Below, one piece after another: positions 1 through 10,151 of a stretch of DNA of 64,000 bases. Within the stretch, counting starts at the first letter, position 1. Each line of letters starts with the position of its first letter. The notes below the pieces were generated by a model. The model had not been told where the DNA came from, did not search any database, and saw only the letters and a list, made by a program, of their open reading frames with translations. The stretch is from contig QPFY01000001.1 in assembly GCA_003665825.1 (NCBI GenBank), positions 2,101,001-2,165,000 of the forward strand, in the 5' to 3' direction. The stretch comes from Microbotryum silenes-acaulis (taxonomy: Eukaryota; Basidiomycota; Microbotryomycetes; Microbotryales; Microbotryaceae). A program made the position numbers and the translations under genes.

Positions 1-1758
1 CTCCAACCGCTCCACCCAAGATCGCAACCGGTGTCGGAACGTTGAACCAACCACACGCGACAAAAGTCGCCGCGACGATCGAAACCCAGAAGCCGTCCTG
101 ATCGAGAGATCGGAAGGCTGCTGGGACGCCGGGGTCGAGGGTCGATCCTTGGACGAAGCCGACTCGGAAGAGGCGATAGACGGCCGAGTAGATCTGGGGA
201 GAGAAGGACGATAACGCTATCAGCAAGCTGCTCGCTCCAGGTCCAACTGCGGACGCGGTCACTTCGAGACGTACGAGTCCGATAGCCCCCGCGTTGAAAC
301 CCCTCAAGACGCTCCGCACCGGACTTTTAGTCTTAAATTTTTGATACAAAGGTAGAGCACCCAACTTGAGCAATATGCCTGGGGTAAAGATCGCCATCGC
401 GCCCAAGAGGCCACCCAAGAATGGCTGGGATGGGATCACAAGAACTCCTAAGAACGCGGCAAAGTTGAATTGAGGGCCGGGCAGGGCTTGCAGCAACGCG
501 AAACCGAGGAGGAAATCGCGCGGGGCGACCCACCCTGGATCGACGGTGTATGATCGCAAGAGAGGGATCACGACGGGCCCGCCACCAAAGATGAGCGTGC
601 CGGCAAGCATGAGGTTGGTCACGAAGTCGAGGATCCGTGCTCGAGGCGTCAAGGCGCGCGAGACGATCAAGGAGATCAGAAGAGCGAAGAAGCCGGCGCA
701 GATCATCAAGCCTTGCTTGACCGTGATGGTGAAGTACGGTGGCTCCTCCTCTTGAACCTCGGCGCCCGCGTCGTCGTTCGTGTTACCCTGGCTGGGCCGA
801 GAGGAGGATGCTTCAGGAGGCGGAGTCGGGTAGCGTCCCCTCGACTCGCAATGACTGTCACGCCGAGTGACGGCTGATCTTTTGTGCAGTGTTTCTGCCT
901 CGAAAAAATCCCTCGTGACGGCTGGTATTGGCCGAGCGATGTCCATCTCGATGTCCTCGGATTGTTCAGGCACGACGGGGGATTCTGCAATTCGCTCGCG
1001 TCCAGTTCTTCGCGTGTCTCGGTACTCGGTCGCCTTGTCGAACAAGTAAGTAGAAATTCCGCTCGCAGCCATTAATACGGGGTAGAGCCATTGCGATTCG
1101 TAGCAAGCCGCAATTGCACCCATCAAGAAGACCAACAGACGAGTGATGTCGTCCGTGATGACCTTCAGACTCAGCTGGTACGCCGCAAGCGAAACAAGTC
1201 CAATAGCCGCCGAGTTGAGCCCGGTGAAAAGTGCGAACGCAATGTCTGGAAGCGTATTGGGGATCCTCTTGACTCCAAATGCGATACCGATCATGGCAAA
1301 CATGCCCGGGCTGGTCAAGAGAACGAATGAGAGTACGGCCGCCGGGGTGCCTCCTCGAATCGCCGAGATGGAGAAGGCGATTTGAGAGAAGGCCGGACCG
1401 GGCAGGGCGTTCCCCAATGCGAGCAAATCTTGGAACGTCGTGTCATCGATCCATTTCTCGCGAATGACGAAGATTTTGCGGAGCAAAATTACTGCGATTG
1501 AGCAGACGGTCCCGAATCTATCAGCACGGGCCTCCGACCTGGAGTCAGGCGGGGCACATATTCAAGACTTGAAGGCGCGTTAGGTATCGTCGGCGCCGGC
1601 GTACGTTGGCAGCCGGTACCTTCCGTAGAGATCATCCAAAAGCGCTTACAATTTGCTGATGGTCCACCGAACGATGCAAACCCGAGAGGTCCATAGAAAC
1701 GAACGGTCTCGACCAAGCGAGCGGTCAAGGACCGCCTCCGCGTCGCGGTGACTGGCAT
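1..1758 (-). CDS. Chromate ion transporter (CHR/ChrA family), two-domain, 3' end off the window
   Basis: Plasma-membrane transporter of the CHR family (chromate/sulfate-type anion transport in characterised members). The start MPVTATRRRSL at 1758 leads into the N-half signature GFASFGGPSA. A first intron (about 1649-1492) interrupts this motif: the phase-1 donor GTAAGC joins to LILLRKIFVIREKW. The rest reads as one open frame to the left edge, with the LALGNALPGPAFSQ motif and several hydrophobic segments. A charged linker follows (about 1000-750), then a second CHR half (GTLIFGGGPVVIPLL, FALLQALPGPQFNFAAF). Two CHR halves in one chain match the long-chain architecture. The C-terminus and stop lie outside the window. 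Family assignment is firm; the substrate in this organism is inference. Confidence 0.88.
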
Positions 1759-3268
1759 GATGATCACGTGATTCACGTCCTTGAACTTTGAAGCCGGCGT
1801 CGGCGAGCTATGTTGGGTCTCGTACGATGATCTTACACGGGCGATGGCATTCACTGTGATAGACGCGGTCCTTGGATCTGCTGAAGCGCGAACGCACTCG
1901 ATGTGTTCAAGAGCCAGAGCCACGAAGTCGACAGAGGCGCCGGATCGATCTCACGATCGAAAGCACGTGCTTGGCCAAGACGTTTCACGTGACCGCGACC
2001 CCCAAACGGCACGGCGCTGTTCGAACTTGACTTGAGTCAGTCGCGCGTTTTGCCTTGGACTCAAGTGAACTCTGATCTCATCTTTGGGTTTCATGGGCCA
2101 AGAGAGAATTCGACTCCTGTCTCACGAAGTTGCTCGGACTTCCCCTTCCACTTCGAGGGATCCATTCGTGTACACAGTAAGGGTTCAGACACTCCATTGA
2201 CGTGTCGAGCTCACGCATGGCTGGTTCGACCTGTCAATCCAACATGCTCGACAGTTGGATTCGGTAAACGTGATCAGGAGCCCTGGCGCTCGTCTCGCCC
2301 GAAGGACTGGAAAGCAAAAGCGCCGGGGGCTCGGCAGCCGATTTCAAGTCTCAGTGCCCGCATGCCTCCAAGGTCCAGAGCCATTCAATGATCATGGATA
2401 ATTGCACATTAAGGTTTAAGCCGCCTTAATGTCGGCAATGGCGGTGGGGATCCCTTTGGCCACTCGTTCGCCGTCCGATATCTCCTCGGGATCCGGGTGA
2501 AGAATTTGACGACCCCTTCGACGTCTTTACTCCTGGCTTCGAAGCATGAGCGTTCACCGGCAAAATTCGGAAAGGCTTCTCTCATGCTGTGCTGGGTAGG
2601 TAGGTACCCGCAGATTTGGTACCAGCGTCATATTTTTTTAAAAAAAAATTCCAAGTTACAGATCGGCTCGAAACAGAACCTGAAGTGTTTCCGTGAAGAG
2701 TGACGGTCGCGCGGTTCGTCGGTTCGTCAGTTCGTCGGTTCGTCGATCGGTTCGGGCGACGGACGGGCCCTCATCTGCAGTGCCCACACGGGCCGATTGT
2801 AAAAGGAAACAGAAACAAATTCGAATATCATGTGCACCTCGAGTGGATGTTACGCCAGCCCACTTAAGATGGGTGATATTTTTGTATTTGCTGACAAACG
2901 CGGTCGTAGATGGCGATCGGCATCGACCGATCGACTCGAAACGAACGCCTTCGACGGTCACGTGATAGCCTTTGGCGTTGCATCGACCCCGGCCAACATG
3001 AATTCCTGACAGCGTACTAGAAGATGGGTGAAGTCTGATCAGTAGGTGATCTTGCACTTTAGCAGGTTTTCGGGTGAGATGTACCGATGTCCCATCCTGT
3101 CCCACCTTTCAACTACCACAGCTCTCCGCCAGAGTCTCATTTGAGCCTACGCTTGCACAGACTGGCATAGTGCGCCGGATGAAGGCTTTGAGGCCGCCGA
3201 ACCTCGAGTGGCGGCTTGGGAACTGGCTTCATCTTTTCGGCCACAGCTGGACCTCGCACTCCAGAAAC
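1759..3268. other. Intergenic region, divergent chromate transporter / helical-repeat gene
   Basis: About 1.5 kb with no convincing gene. It contains an A/T tract near 2634-2650 and a short direct repeat at 2713-2744. On the minus strand, a 29-codon open tail (2416-2505) has coding-like codon choice but no identifiable family or upstream exons. Several longer open frames here have no recognisable composition. Confidence 0.5.
2713..2744. repeat. Short tandem repeat, unit GGTTCGTC x4
   Basis: Four consecutive 8-bp units, three identical and one with a single change (AGTTCGTC), lie in the intergenic region upstream of the helical-repeat gene. It looks like a simple microsatellite-type repeat. 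Confidence 0.8.
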
Positions 3269-5296
3269 ATGACGCCCTTGGCGACTTGTTGCGCCTGTCT
3301 CACCGCATCCACGAAGCGACAGGCTGCTCGTACCTTGTCGACCTCTGCCACCGTACGCGTCCCTGTGACGAACGCCCCGACGAGCTTCGCACCGATAGCC
3401 TCGACGTCCCGGCTGCCCGGTGCGAGTTATTCGATAGACGGCGCATCGCTTGCGCGACCTGACCAGCCACATGGAGCTCGAGAAAGCGCTCAAATGGGAC
3501 CAAGGCTACCCGTACCAGCACCAAAGGGTCCTTCACGGCGAATGCTCGCCGCGAGCCCGGCCGAGCTCGCCTTCAACCTCGCGCACCTGCTACGAGGGCG
3601 TCAACCCAAATACGCGTTGCATGTGTACCTCACCGAACTCAGCCGTTCTCCGTCTTTCGTCAGCTCGGAGAACTTCGTCTCGCTGCTGCGCCTTTTTATC
3701 GAATATGGCCAGATCTCTTGTGCGCTCGAGGCGCTCAAGGCCTCGCGTCGCAAGGGGTGGGCCATCCCGGCTTCGATAGCCAAGCTCGTCATTACCAATT
3801 CCGCAAGCCAAATCGTCTCGAACCCAGCCTACCTTGAGACTCTCGTGGAATGGGTCAAGCAATTGCAGGAGCCGACCGAGGACGGGATGGAGCGATCGGC
3901 CGAGGACAGGAAGCTCGGTGCACACTTTGCTCTTGCGGCGATGGATGCTCTCAAGAGAGTTGGCCAAAGCGATGCGGCCCTCGAGATCTTTGCCAATCAT
4001 ATCGACTCGGCTCATGAAGGCGACATTGGTCGGCCCGAGATGTGGGCCGAGGCAATTCGGTGCAAGGCCTCCGATCGCGACATTGACGGCGCGCAGGAGC
4101 TCTTCTTTCAGTGGCGTACTCTTTGGTTCGAGCTTCGAGGCTCGGAAACCCTCCCCGTCCTCGAAATGACTGGATCCTCGCTACATAGACCAAGCAAAGG
4201 GCTGATGACCCATACGGGCGGGCAGGATTTGACGATCCTCGAGTCTCCACCTGCGGAACCATACCTCGCCCTCCTCAACTTTCTGGCGATCGCGACGTAT
4301 CGACGCCCAGCCGAACGCGACGCGGCCTACTTGATCGTTTCTCTGCTACACCAGGATCGTGTACGACTCTCGACGCCTGTCTTCAACGCCCTGCTGCGCG
4401 TCGAACTGCAGCGAGCTCGTTTCACCTCGTTTTGGGGTTTGCTCGCCAGAATGATGCAGGGTGGGTGGCAGCGCGACCACATGACTTGGCGGCTCTGCAT
4501 CCAAGCCTTGATTCAACCTCAAGTACGGCGCGAAAGTTCGATGCTACGTGCGAGCTCAAGTCGAGGCTTGCGTACTGCGCATCGTCCGAATCGTGTCGAG
4601 GCCCACCGTGCGAGCCCCTTGCAGCGCGAGGCAGGCTACCCATCCCAAGATCCACCGACTGCTCGAGCGCTGTACCGATCATTCCTCGATGCTCACCGGG
4701 AAGCTACGGGTGGTAAGCGACTCTTGGTCTTGCCGGGATTACTGAAGCCGATCATGTCCACCATCACGCTCAACACGTTCCTCAAGCTATTCCTGCAAAG
4801 GCAAGATTGGGTCGCCGTGGCGCACGTCTTGGAGGCGTTCAAAGTCTACGGCCTCGATCCGAACGAACGAACGCATGGCCAGGTTGTTGTCGGTCTCGTC
4901 AAGCTGTGGGAGAGGGGAAAAGTGGAAGGGATGGTTGAGGAGGAGGACGCGATGGATCGTGGCCAGCTGACGTGGGACAATCGGGAGAGGACGCTCAAGG
5001 CGCAGCGGCAGTCAACCAATGGGATGCAGCTCATTGCCAGGATCTTGCAAAAGAGGAGGGAGAAGCACGCTGCTTGGGATAAAGAGGCCGTGTCGTGGGA
5101 CGAGGAAGCTGGTGACGAGACGATCAACGTCGCTTCCGGCAAGACGCCTGAGCGGGTAGCCACGAAGGAGCTGAGAGATGTGGGCTATCTCATTGACTTG
5201 TTGAAAAGCTGCTCAGGGGCCAGTGAGGACGAATGGGTCCAGTTGAGGGCCGAGGCATTGATTGAGTTTGGACAGAGTGCTCAGAAGCTACTTTGA
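3269..5296 (+). CDS. Mitochondrial PPR-like helical repeat protein (predicted)
   Basis: A single uninterrupted frame, 675 residues from the chosen start. I prefer the ATG at 3269 over in-frame ATGs at 3074 and 3179, because it opens a typical presequence: Arg/Ser/Thr-rich, no acidic residues, with an RTLSTSA cleavage-like site around residue 25. Downstream are repeated amphipathic helix pairs (FNLAHLLRGRQPKYALHVY, LLRLFIEYGQISCALEAL, AMDALKRVGQSDAALEIF, NALLRVELQRARFTSFWGLL, LNTFLKLFLQRQDWVAVAHV). Their spacing resembles pentatricopeptide motifs. PPR proteins bind organellar RNA, so a role in mitochondrial RNA maturation or translation is plausible. The exact family is not resolved and sequence-level PPR scores are untested. 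Confidence 0.7.
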   Translation: MTPLATCCACLTASTKRQAARTLSTSATVRVPVTNAPTSFAPIASTSRLPGASYSIDGASLARPDQPHGARESAQMGPRLPVPAPKGPSRRMLAASPAELAFNLAHLLRGRQPKYALHVYLTELSRSPSFVSSENFVSLLRLFIEYGQISCALEALKASRRKGWAIPASIAKLVITNSASQIVSNPAYLETLVEWVKQLQEPTEDGMERSAEDRKLGAHFALAAMDALKRVGQSDAALEIFANHIDSAHEGDIGRPEMWAEAIRCKASDRDIDGAQELFFQWRTLWFELRGSETLPVLEMTGSSLHRPSKGLMTHTGGQDLTILESPPAEPYLALLNFLAIATYRRPAERDAAYLIVSLLHQDRVRLSTPVFNALLRVELQRARFTSFWGLLARMMQGGWQRDHMTWRLCIQALIQPQVRRESSMLRASSSRGLRTAHRPNRVEAHRASPLQREAGYPSQDPPTARALYRSFLDAHREATGGKRLLVLPGLLKPIMSTITLNTFLKLFLQRQDWVAVAHVLEAFKVYGLDPNERTHGQVVVGLVKLWERGKVEGMVEEEDAMDRGQLTWDNRERTLKAQRQSTNGMQLIARILQKRREKHAAWDKEAVSWDEEAGDETINVASGKTPERVATKELRDVGYLIDLLKSCSGASEDEWVQLRAEALIEFGQSAQKLL

Positions 5297-5807
5297 ATGC
5301 AAGGCATATAATATCATGATGACGCTGTCGCTACAAACGGTGTACTCTCGGATCTGTGCATCTCGCGCTATGTCTTGGTATGCGATGGTATCGCCGGGAT
5401 GTGGCCTTGCACTCCGCGATTAAGCGATTATGAGTCGCTAGACTGGTATTGAGCCGCTGAACTGGAAGCCTGTGATTTGCAGCCAATCTAGCGAACAAGT
5501 CAGTGTCAAACAATATTCTCATCGGCCGACCGGTGGCTATGCCAGGGAGGGAACGACGGCCGCGCGCGGCGCGCTTCGATTCATCTACCTAAAACGGCGC
5601 GAGGCACTGGAATGCCGATCCCCTTTTGGAAACAGCGAGGAACGGGGCGGGGTCCGACGTTCCAGAGAGCAGAGCATGCAGTTTTTGTGCTTCTTCCTTG
5701 TCTTCCTACTATCCACTCCTCCTTCTAGATCAGTGGGAGGGTCGTTTACACGGACCTCAGCCCTTTTCTGGTTCACAGCCTCGACGTCCCTTACCATTGT
5801 GATCACG
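5297..5807. other. Intergenic region upstream of signal-peptide gene
   Basis: About 510 bp between the helical-repeat gene stop and the MKLLL start. I see no gene. An open frame continues upstream of the MKLLL start in the same frame (from 5472), but it has no coding character. Confidence 0.5.
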
Positions 5808-6503
5808 ATGAAGCTGCTGCTTACGTTTTCAGTCCTGCTCGCCTTGGCACTGTCATCGACAGTGGCGAACGCTGTGGATCGGGTGGACGTTATCAGAAAC
5901 ACCCTCGCTGCCCGGGGCAGTGAGTCGCTAAAGAGAACCTCATATGCGATCTTACAAGAAGGGACAGGAAAGGAGCTGACCGTGCAAAGTCGCCTCGAAC
6001 TTTCTGCAGTGAGCGCGACCGCCGACTGCGCTGGATCGAGTGGCCCCATCGAATGTTCGGTGCCCAAGAACCTCACTCTCAACGGCGGGTGGACATTCCA
6101 ATACGCTGCAAGGTCGTTTCTGGGAAGTCACGATTGACTGACTACGGCGCGGACTAAAATCAGATACCTATCGAAAGTTCGTCATGGCTCGCGAGCTGCA
6201 AGCACGCCTCCCTCGAAAGAGCGGCTTATTTTCGTTCACAAAATCGCCGTTCGAAACTTCTGCTGAGGAAATGCTCGTGTTGTATGCGTTGGTCAAGCAA
6301 GGAGTGATTGGGGACCTCAATATCGACACACCGCCGCGGGATACTTCGACTTGGCGGGCAAAGTCAAATACACCGCATGGAAGCGACTGGAAGGAATGCC
6401 CTGCGACGAGGCGAGGATGCAGTATGCGCTTTTCTTGCGGATTCTGAGGGATTCCGATCAAGAGTTGGGACGAGAGGACATTGCGCTTATTCTGGCGGCG
6501 TAA
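5808..6503 (+). CDS. Signal-peptide protein with acyl-CoA-binding (ACBP) domain, copy 1; apparent 1-nt frameshift
   Basis: The 5' part encodes a clean signal peptide (MKLLLTFSVLLALALSSTVANA) and then an unrecognised segment containing VSATADCAG. A short intron (about 6127-6163, ending CAG) leads in phase to the ACBP exon: TYRKF, then TSAEEMLVLYALVKQGVIGDLNI, the conserved core of acyl-CoA-binding proteins. At about 6339 the frame must step back one base to continue as GYFDLAGKVKYTAWKRLEGM and CDEARMQYALFLRILRD, ending at TAA 6501-6503. One G missing from the CGGG run would explain it, by sequencing error or recent inactivation. A second copy lies at 10152-10856 on the other strand. Intron positions in the middle of the gene are uncertain. 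The domain call is firm; secretion is inferred from the leader. Confidence 0.6.
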
Positions 6504-7061
6504 ATATGAGAAGTCGGACCGCATTTGAAGGCCGGAATCGTGCGGCCCGGATGGTTGACTCTGAGAAAGTGGCGCCGGCAAAATTCACGATGCCGCCGCC
6601 AACATCAAGTTATAGTGAGGCGGAGTGGCGGAGTGGGAATTGGAATGTTATGACGTTCCCATGTTTATCCGGAGAACGCAGAGTAATCTGGACGGGCTCA
6701 AGATGGAACGCTTCAATTGCAGTGTGTGTGTCCCTCCGCGCCGCTCAGACTAGTAGCAGTACAGGAACGCGATCCACATGAAAGTGGTTGCTGGGGGAGG
6801 AACCATAAGCACTTCAAAAACAAAACAAAAACTAAGAAAGGAGCGGACAACCTCGTCATATTAGCTGGCCCTAATGCAGCTGATCTGGTGTGGCCCTCGC
6901 CCAGGCAGGTTCCGTCGGGATTAGCCGCGCGGGTCTTCCGAGGGAGGTGCATCTGCACCGAGCAAAGTGACGATCTCCTTCTCGCCCTGCTCCATTCTCT
7001 CTACGCATCCAGCAACACCGAGCACCAGTCAATAAACCTTCATCTCTCTGAGTTCACTACA
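6504..7061. other. Intergenic region upstream of GST gene
   Basis: About 560 bp holding the 3' end of the ACBP-like gene and the GST promoter. An A-rich run (AAAACAAAACAAAAAC) lies near 6818-6834. No gene is seen. Confidence 0.5.
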
Positions 7062-8438
7062 ATGTCGGCTTACACCATTGTCTACCACGCTGGTGAGTGA
7101 GCAACTGCCTCCGGGGCCGAGTCCGACCCCCACATGATCGCGGAGAGGAGCAACGGTCATCCATCCTCAGGACGCTCATTTAACCAAGTCTCGCCCTACC
7201 CTACCACATCTGGTCGATTGGAAACCAGGTCTGCCCGGACGTGCTGAAGTGAGTTGTACATCGACACGGTACGGTAGCAGCTGTCGCCGCCGTTCTGACA
7301 TGACGGCGTGCCCCCACCCCCCGACTCTCGCAGTTCATTCGGTTGTACCTCGAAGCGACTGCTACCCCGTACCACGACACCGCGACCGAAGAAGGCCAGA
7401 AAGCCATTCAACCCTACGTCCAGGGCAAATTCGAAGGCTGTGGTCAGTCCCACGAATTGCGCGTCACTCAAGTGCAGCATCAAGTCCGAGTCCGACACGG
7501 TACTGGGAGAGAACATCTCTCAACTGATGTCCTTGGTCATCACCTCCAATCTAGAGGACAACCCTACTCCTTTTGCCCCTCCCATTCTTGTCGTCAAGTC
7601 TAGTGGATCCGACAAAGTCGAGGCCGTCATCTCACAAACGCCCAACATCATCTCGTTCCTCTCGGCGCGTGTGGCGCCCATCGATCTCGACTCTGAACGT
7701 CCCGCCGCTGCCTCGGAGGCGAGCGCTGAGCAGGAGAATCAACAGCCTGATACCAAAAGGCTCAAGCACACGAAGGCTTCTTTGGACGATGTCAGCCACT
7801 TCCATCAACAAGAATTGCTGCTGACGATTCTCGACGTCGTCAACGAGGTGAGCTTGAAAACTCGGCCAGCCGGAGCCAGGCCCAGGGACCTAGGGCGGAC
7901 TGTCAACAGTCCTACTGACCAGCAACCAAGTTTGATCAAAGGCGCACAACACCCACCATCCCATCTCGACCTCCATGTTCTACCACGACCAGAAAGATGC
8001 AGCGATCCAAACGGCGAAAGAATTCCGCGAAGCGCGCCTCCCTCTCTACTTCAAGTATCTCGAGACAGCGATTGAAAAGGCGGGAAATGGGTACCTGCTC
8101 AAGTCGGGTGTGTCCTATGTGGATTTGGCGGCGTTTCAACTGGTCGATGGGGTCAGTCCGCTCTCGAGCATGCCTGTACTGCTTTCTCGACTCGAGAAAT
8201 TGCTGACTGTGGCTTGAGACATTGCTCCTCTTCTTCGATCCTTGCACAGCTCCAATTCGCGTTCCCAAACTGGCTCGCCAAGATCAAGCCCGACTACCCC
8301 AAGCTTTTTGAGTTGCACGAGCGTATTCAAACATCTCCGAGGATCGCTCAGTACCTCGCTTCAGATCGCAGACAGCCTTACTCGGAGTACGGAGTCTTTA
8401 GGCAGTGCAAGGAGCTCGACATCGCCGAAGATTCGTGA
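7062..8438 (+). CDS. Glutathione S-transferase, fungal sigma-like
   Basis: A multi-exon GST, cytosolic by absence of any leader. The start MSAYTIVYHAG is cut by a GTGAGT intron. LPGRAEFIRLYLEAT (GSH-binding helix 1 region) is assembled from the next two small exons. Later exons give NPTPFAPPILV (cis-Pro loop region) and QTPNIISFL. The C-terminal helical domain runs from the THHPI motif through KEFREARLPLYFKYLE and SYVDLAAFQLVDG to YLASDRRQPYSEYGVFR, a C-terminus typical of fungal sigma-like GSTs. An extra 30-residue stretch rich in A, E, Q and K, containing KRLKH, sits between the two domains. The enzyme would conjugate glutathione to electrophiles or peroxides; the natural substrate is unknown. 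At least five exons. Confidence 0.85.
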
Positions 8439-8947
8439 AAGACTAACGCAGCAACCCGTCAATACAGCTGTATATATACTCTGATATGGTCAGATTCGCG
8501 TGATAGAATCGGCTGATGTCCATATGCATGTACGGGAGAAGTGAAGAGTCGCCCAGTGATGTCAAAATCCGACTGTAAGCGGATGCCTTACAGAACAGCG
8601 CTATAAGTAGCCTCTGAACAGCTATAGTTTTCAAGTACAACTTGCATTTCCAGCAGTCAAGAGGGACAGATTGTACTTTATGCACATCACAGGCGCATTC
8701 CTCACGCCCGGGCCCTGAGCGCAAAATCTGATCATGTCCAATGACAAGTGTCCTTCGATGCAAACCAAATTTTAGTGAAGCCATACACAATTTATTTACT
8801 ACAACAAAGTGTCTTTCGGACTGGAAAGCCCGACTCATTCGTTCTTTCCCCACTGCAACGCCCCTCCAATTACGAACGCGTCTGGCGGACTCCGCTTCGA
8901 ACCGAGCTTCTCCGGCGTGACCGCATGTCAAATCGACGCCTCCCCGA
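8439..8947. other. Convergent 3' intergenic region
   Basis: About 510 bp between the stops of the GST gene (+) and the small gene on the minus strand. It presumably holds both 3' UTRs. A 162-codon minus-strand frame crosses it but has no coding character. Confidence 0.5.
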
Positions 8948-9483
8948 TCAATCGCTGGTCGAAATGACGATCGCCGGCGTGTCGGTCTCCGAGTCGTCTA
9001 AATCATCTTCGTAGACCTGCACTTCTGCTGCACCCGCGTCCCGACCATTCGATTGTGAAGAGGAAGTGTTGCACGAGTCTTTACTCGTTGATCTTCGAGC
9101 GCCTGCCGAGACGCCGACCGTAGAGAGCTTGAGCAACGCCTCGGCTCGCGTGCGGAAGGAATCGACTTGACCGCCGTGCTTTTGCGCGAAGAGTTCGGAT
9201 TGAGCGCTGGTGGGAATAATGATAGATCAGTTCCATGAAAGAGACAGTGCATCGTGTGTGCTTGGTGGACTCACCGATCTCGGAATAGTCGAGGGGAGTA
9301 ACACCCCGTCACTGCGGGTCCCGGTCGACGAACGATGCTCAGCTGATCAGCCCACCAAAACACGTGATATGGCTGGCGCATCGCCTCTGAGGTCTCGTGG
9401 CCCCGTGTCATGACACCCGCTCGCAGACACGGGAACTCACCAGTGAAGAAGACGTGATCATCGTCCGGTGGAGCGGGGCTCAT
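8948..9483 (-). CDS. Hypothetical protein, multi-exon, acidic C-terminus
   Basis: Not recognised. The well-supported part is the last exon: AQSELFAQKHGGQVDSF, RTRAEALLKLS, a Ser-rich stretch, then an acidic tail (VYEDDLDDSETD) and stop at 8948. Codon choice there is strongly coding. Its acceptor is at about 9212. Upstream, a small exon around 9290-9330 and a first exon MSPAPPDDDHVFFT with a good GTGAGT donor make a phase-consistent model starting at 9483. An alternative upstream frame starts at MSTGDAPARAG (9641) but does not join in phase without a very short intron. The 5' structure is therefore uncertain. Confidence 0.4.
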
Positions 9484-10151
9484 GACCACGATGAGAAGTA
9501 AATTGTGGTGCACGTGTGTATGTATGCTTTGGTCGGGAACAGAGGCGGGTTGAAAGGTGACGTTACGACGTGGAAGTTGTGTGGGGTGACGGTAGAGGAC
9601 GAGCGGGTCCCGGCGCGAGCTGGCGCGTCCCCCGTCGACATCGTCGCGGGGCTTAATTGAGATTTATGAGGGGATGCACCAAGGAGTTTTGCAGCCGGAA
9701 CGAAGGGGTCTCTTTTTTTGTCTACGTACATGGTTATAATTCTGCGAAACCCTTTATCGGATTCATAGGCACTTCAGTCTCTGACACAGAGAGGAATCGG
9801 CCCCGGCCCGGCCCGCGGTGTCCGTGTCCGCCGCCGCGCCGTCGGTTCGGTCCGAGATGATCCAGCAGGACGTCGACAATGCCATGGTCGAGATTGCGTG
9901 CACGGGAAACCTCTACAGTTTTTTTGTTTTCGGTTCTGGCTTTGGGGCATTTTCCAGAGGCATTCACGACCATTGGGTCGGGAGCCTCGAGAGGGGACAG
10001 GAGCTCGTCGGCGAAAGGGGCTTTAGCTGCCACACGTTTCCAAGTAGAAAGATTGAGGGCATCTCGCAGCGCCCCTCTCTCATATTCGTCTTAGCTATAA
10101 CTGAGCTCTGTTTTATTTCTCAGCCAGCTGCGTTCATTGCAATCCTTAAAT
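9484..10151. other. Intergenic / possible 5' exon region
   Basis: Contains the unresolved 5' end of the neighbouring minus-strand gene, including an open segment at 9641. GC-rich frames on both strands around 9734-10171 look spurious. Near 9800-9845 there is a GGCCCGGCCCGCGG-type GC cluster. Confidence 0.4.

Noticed and set aside
3074..3268. Longer N-terminus of the helical-repeat protein from the ATG at 3074
   Set aside because: The extra 65 residues are not presequence-like, while the ATG at 3269 opens a typical mitochondrial leader.
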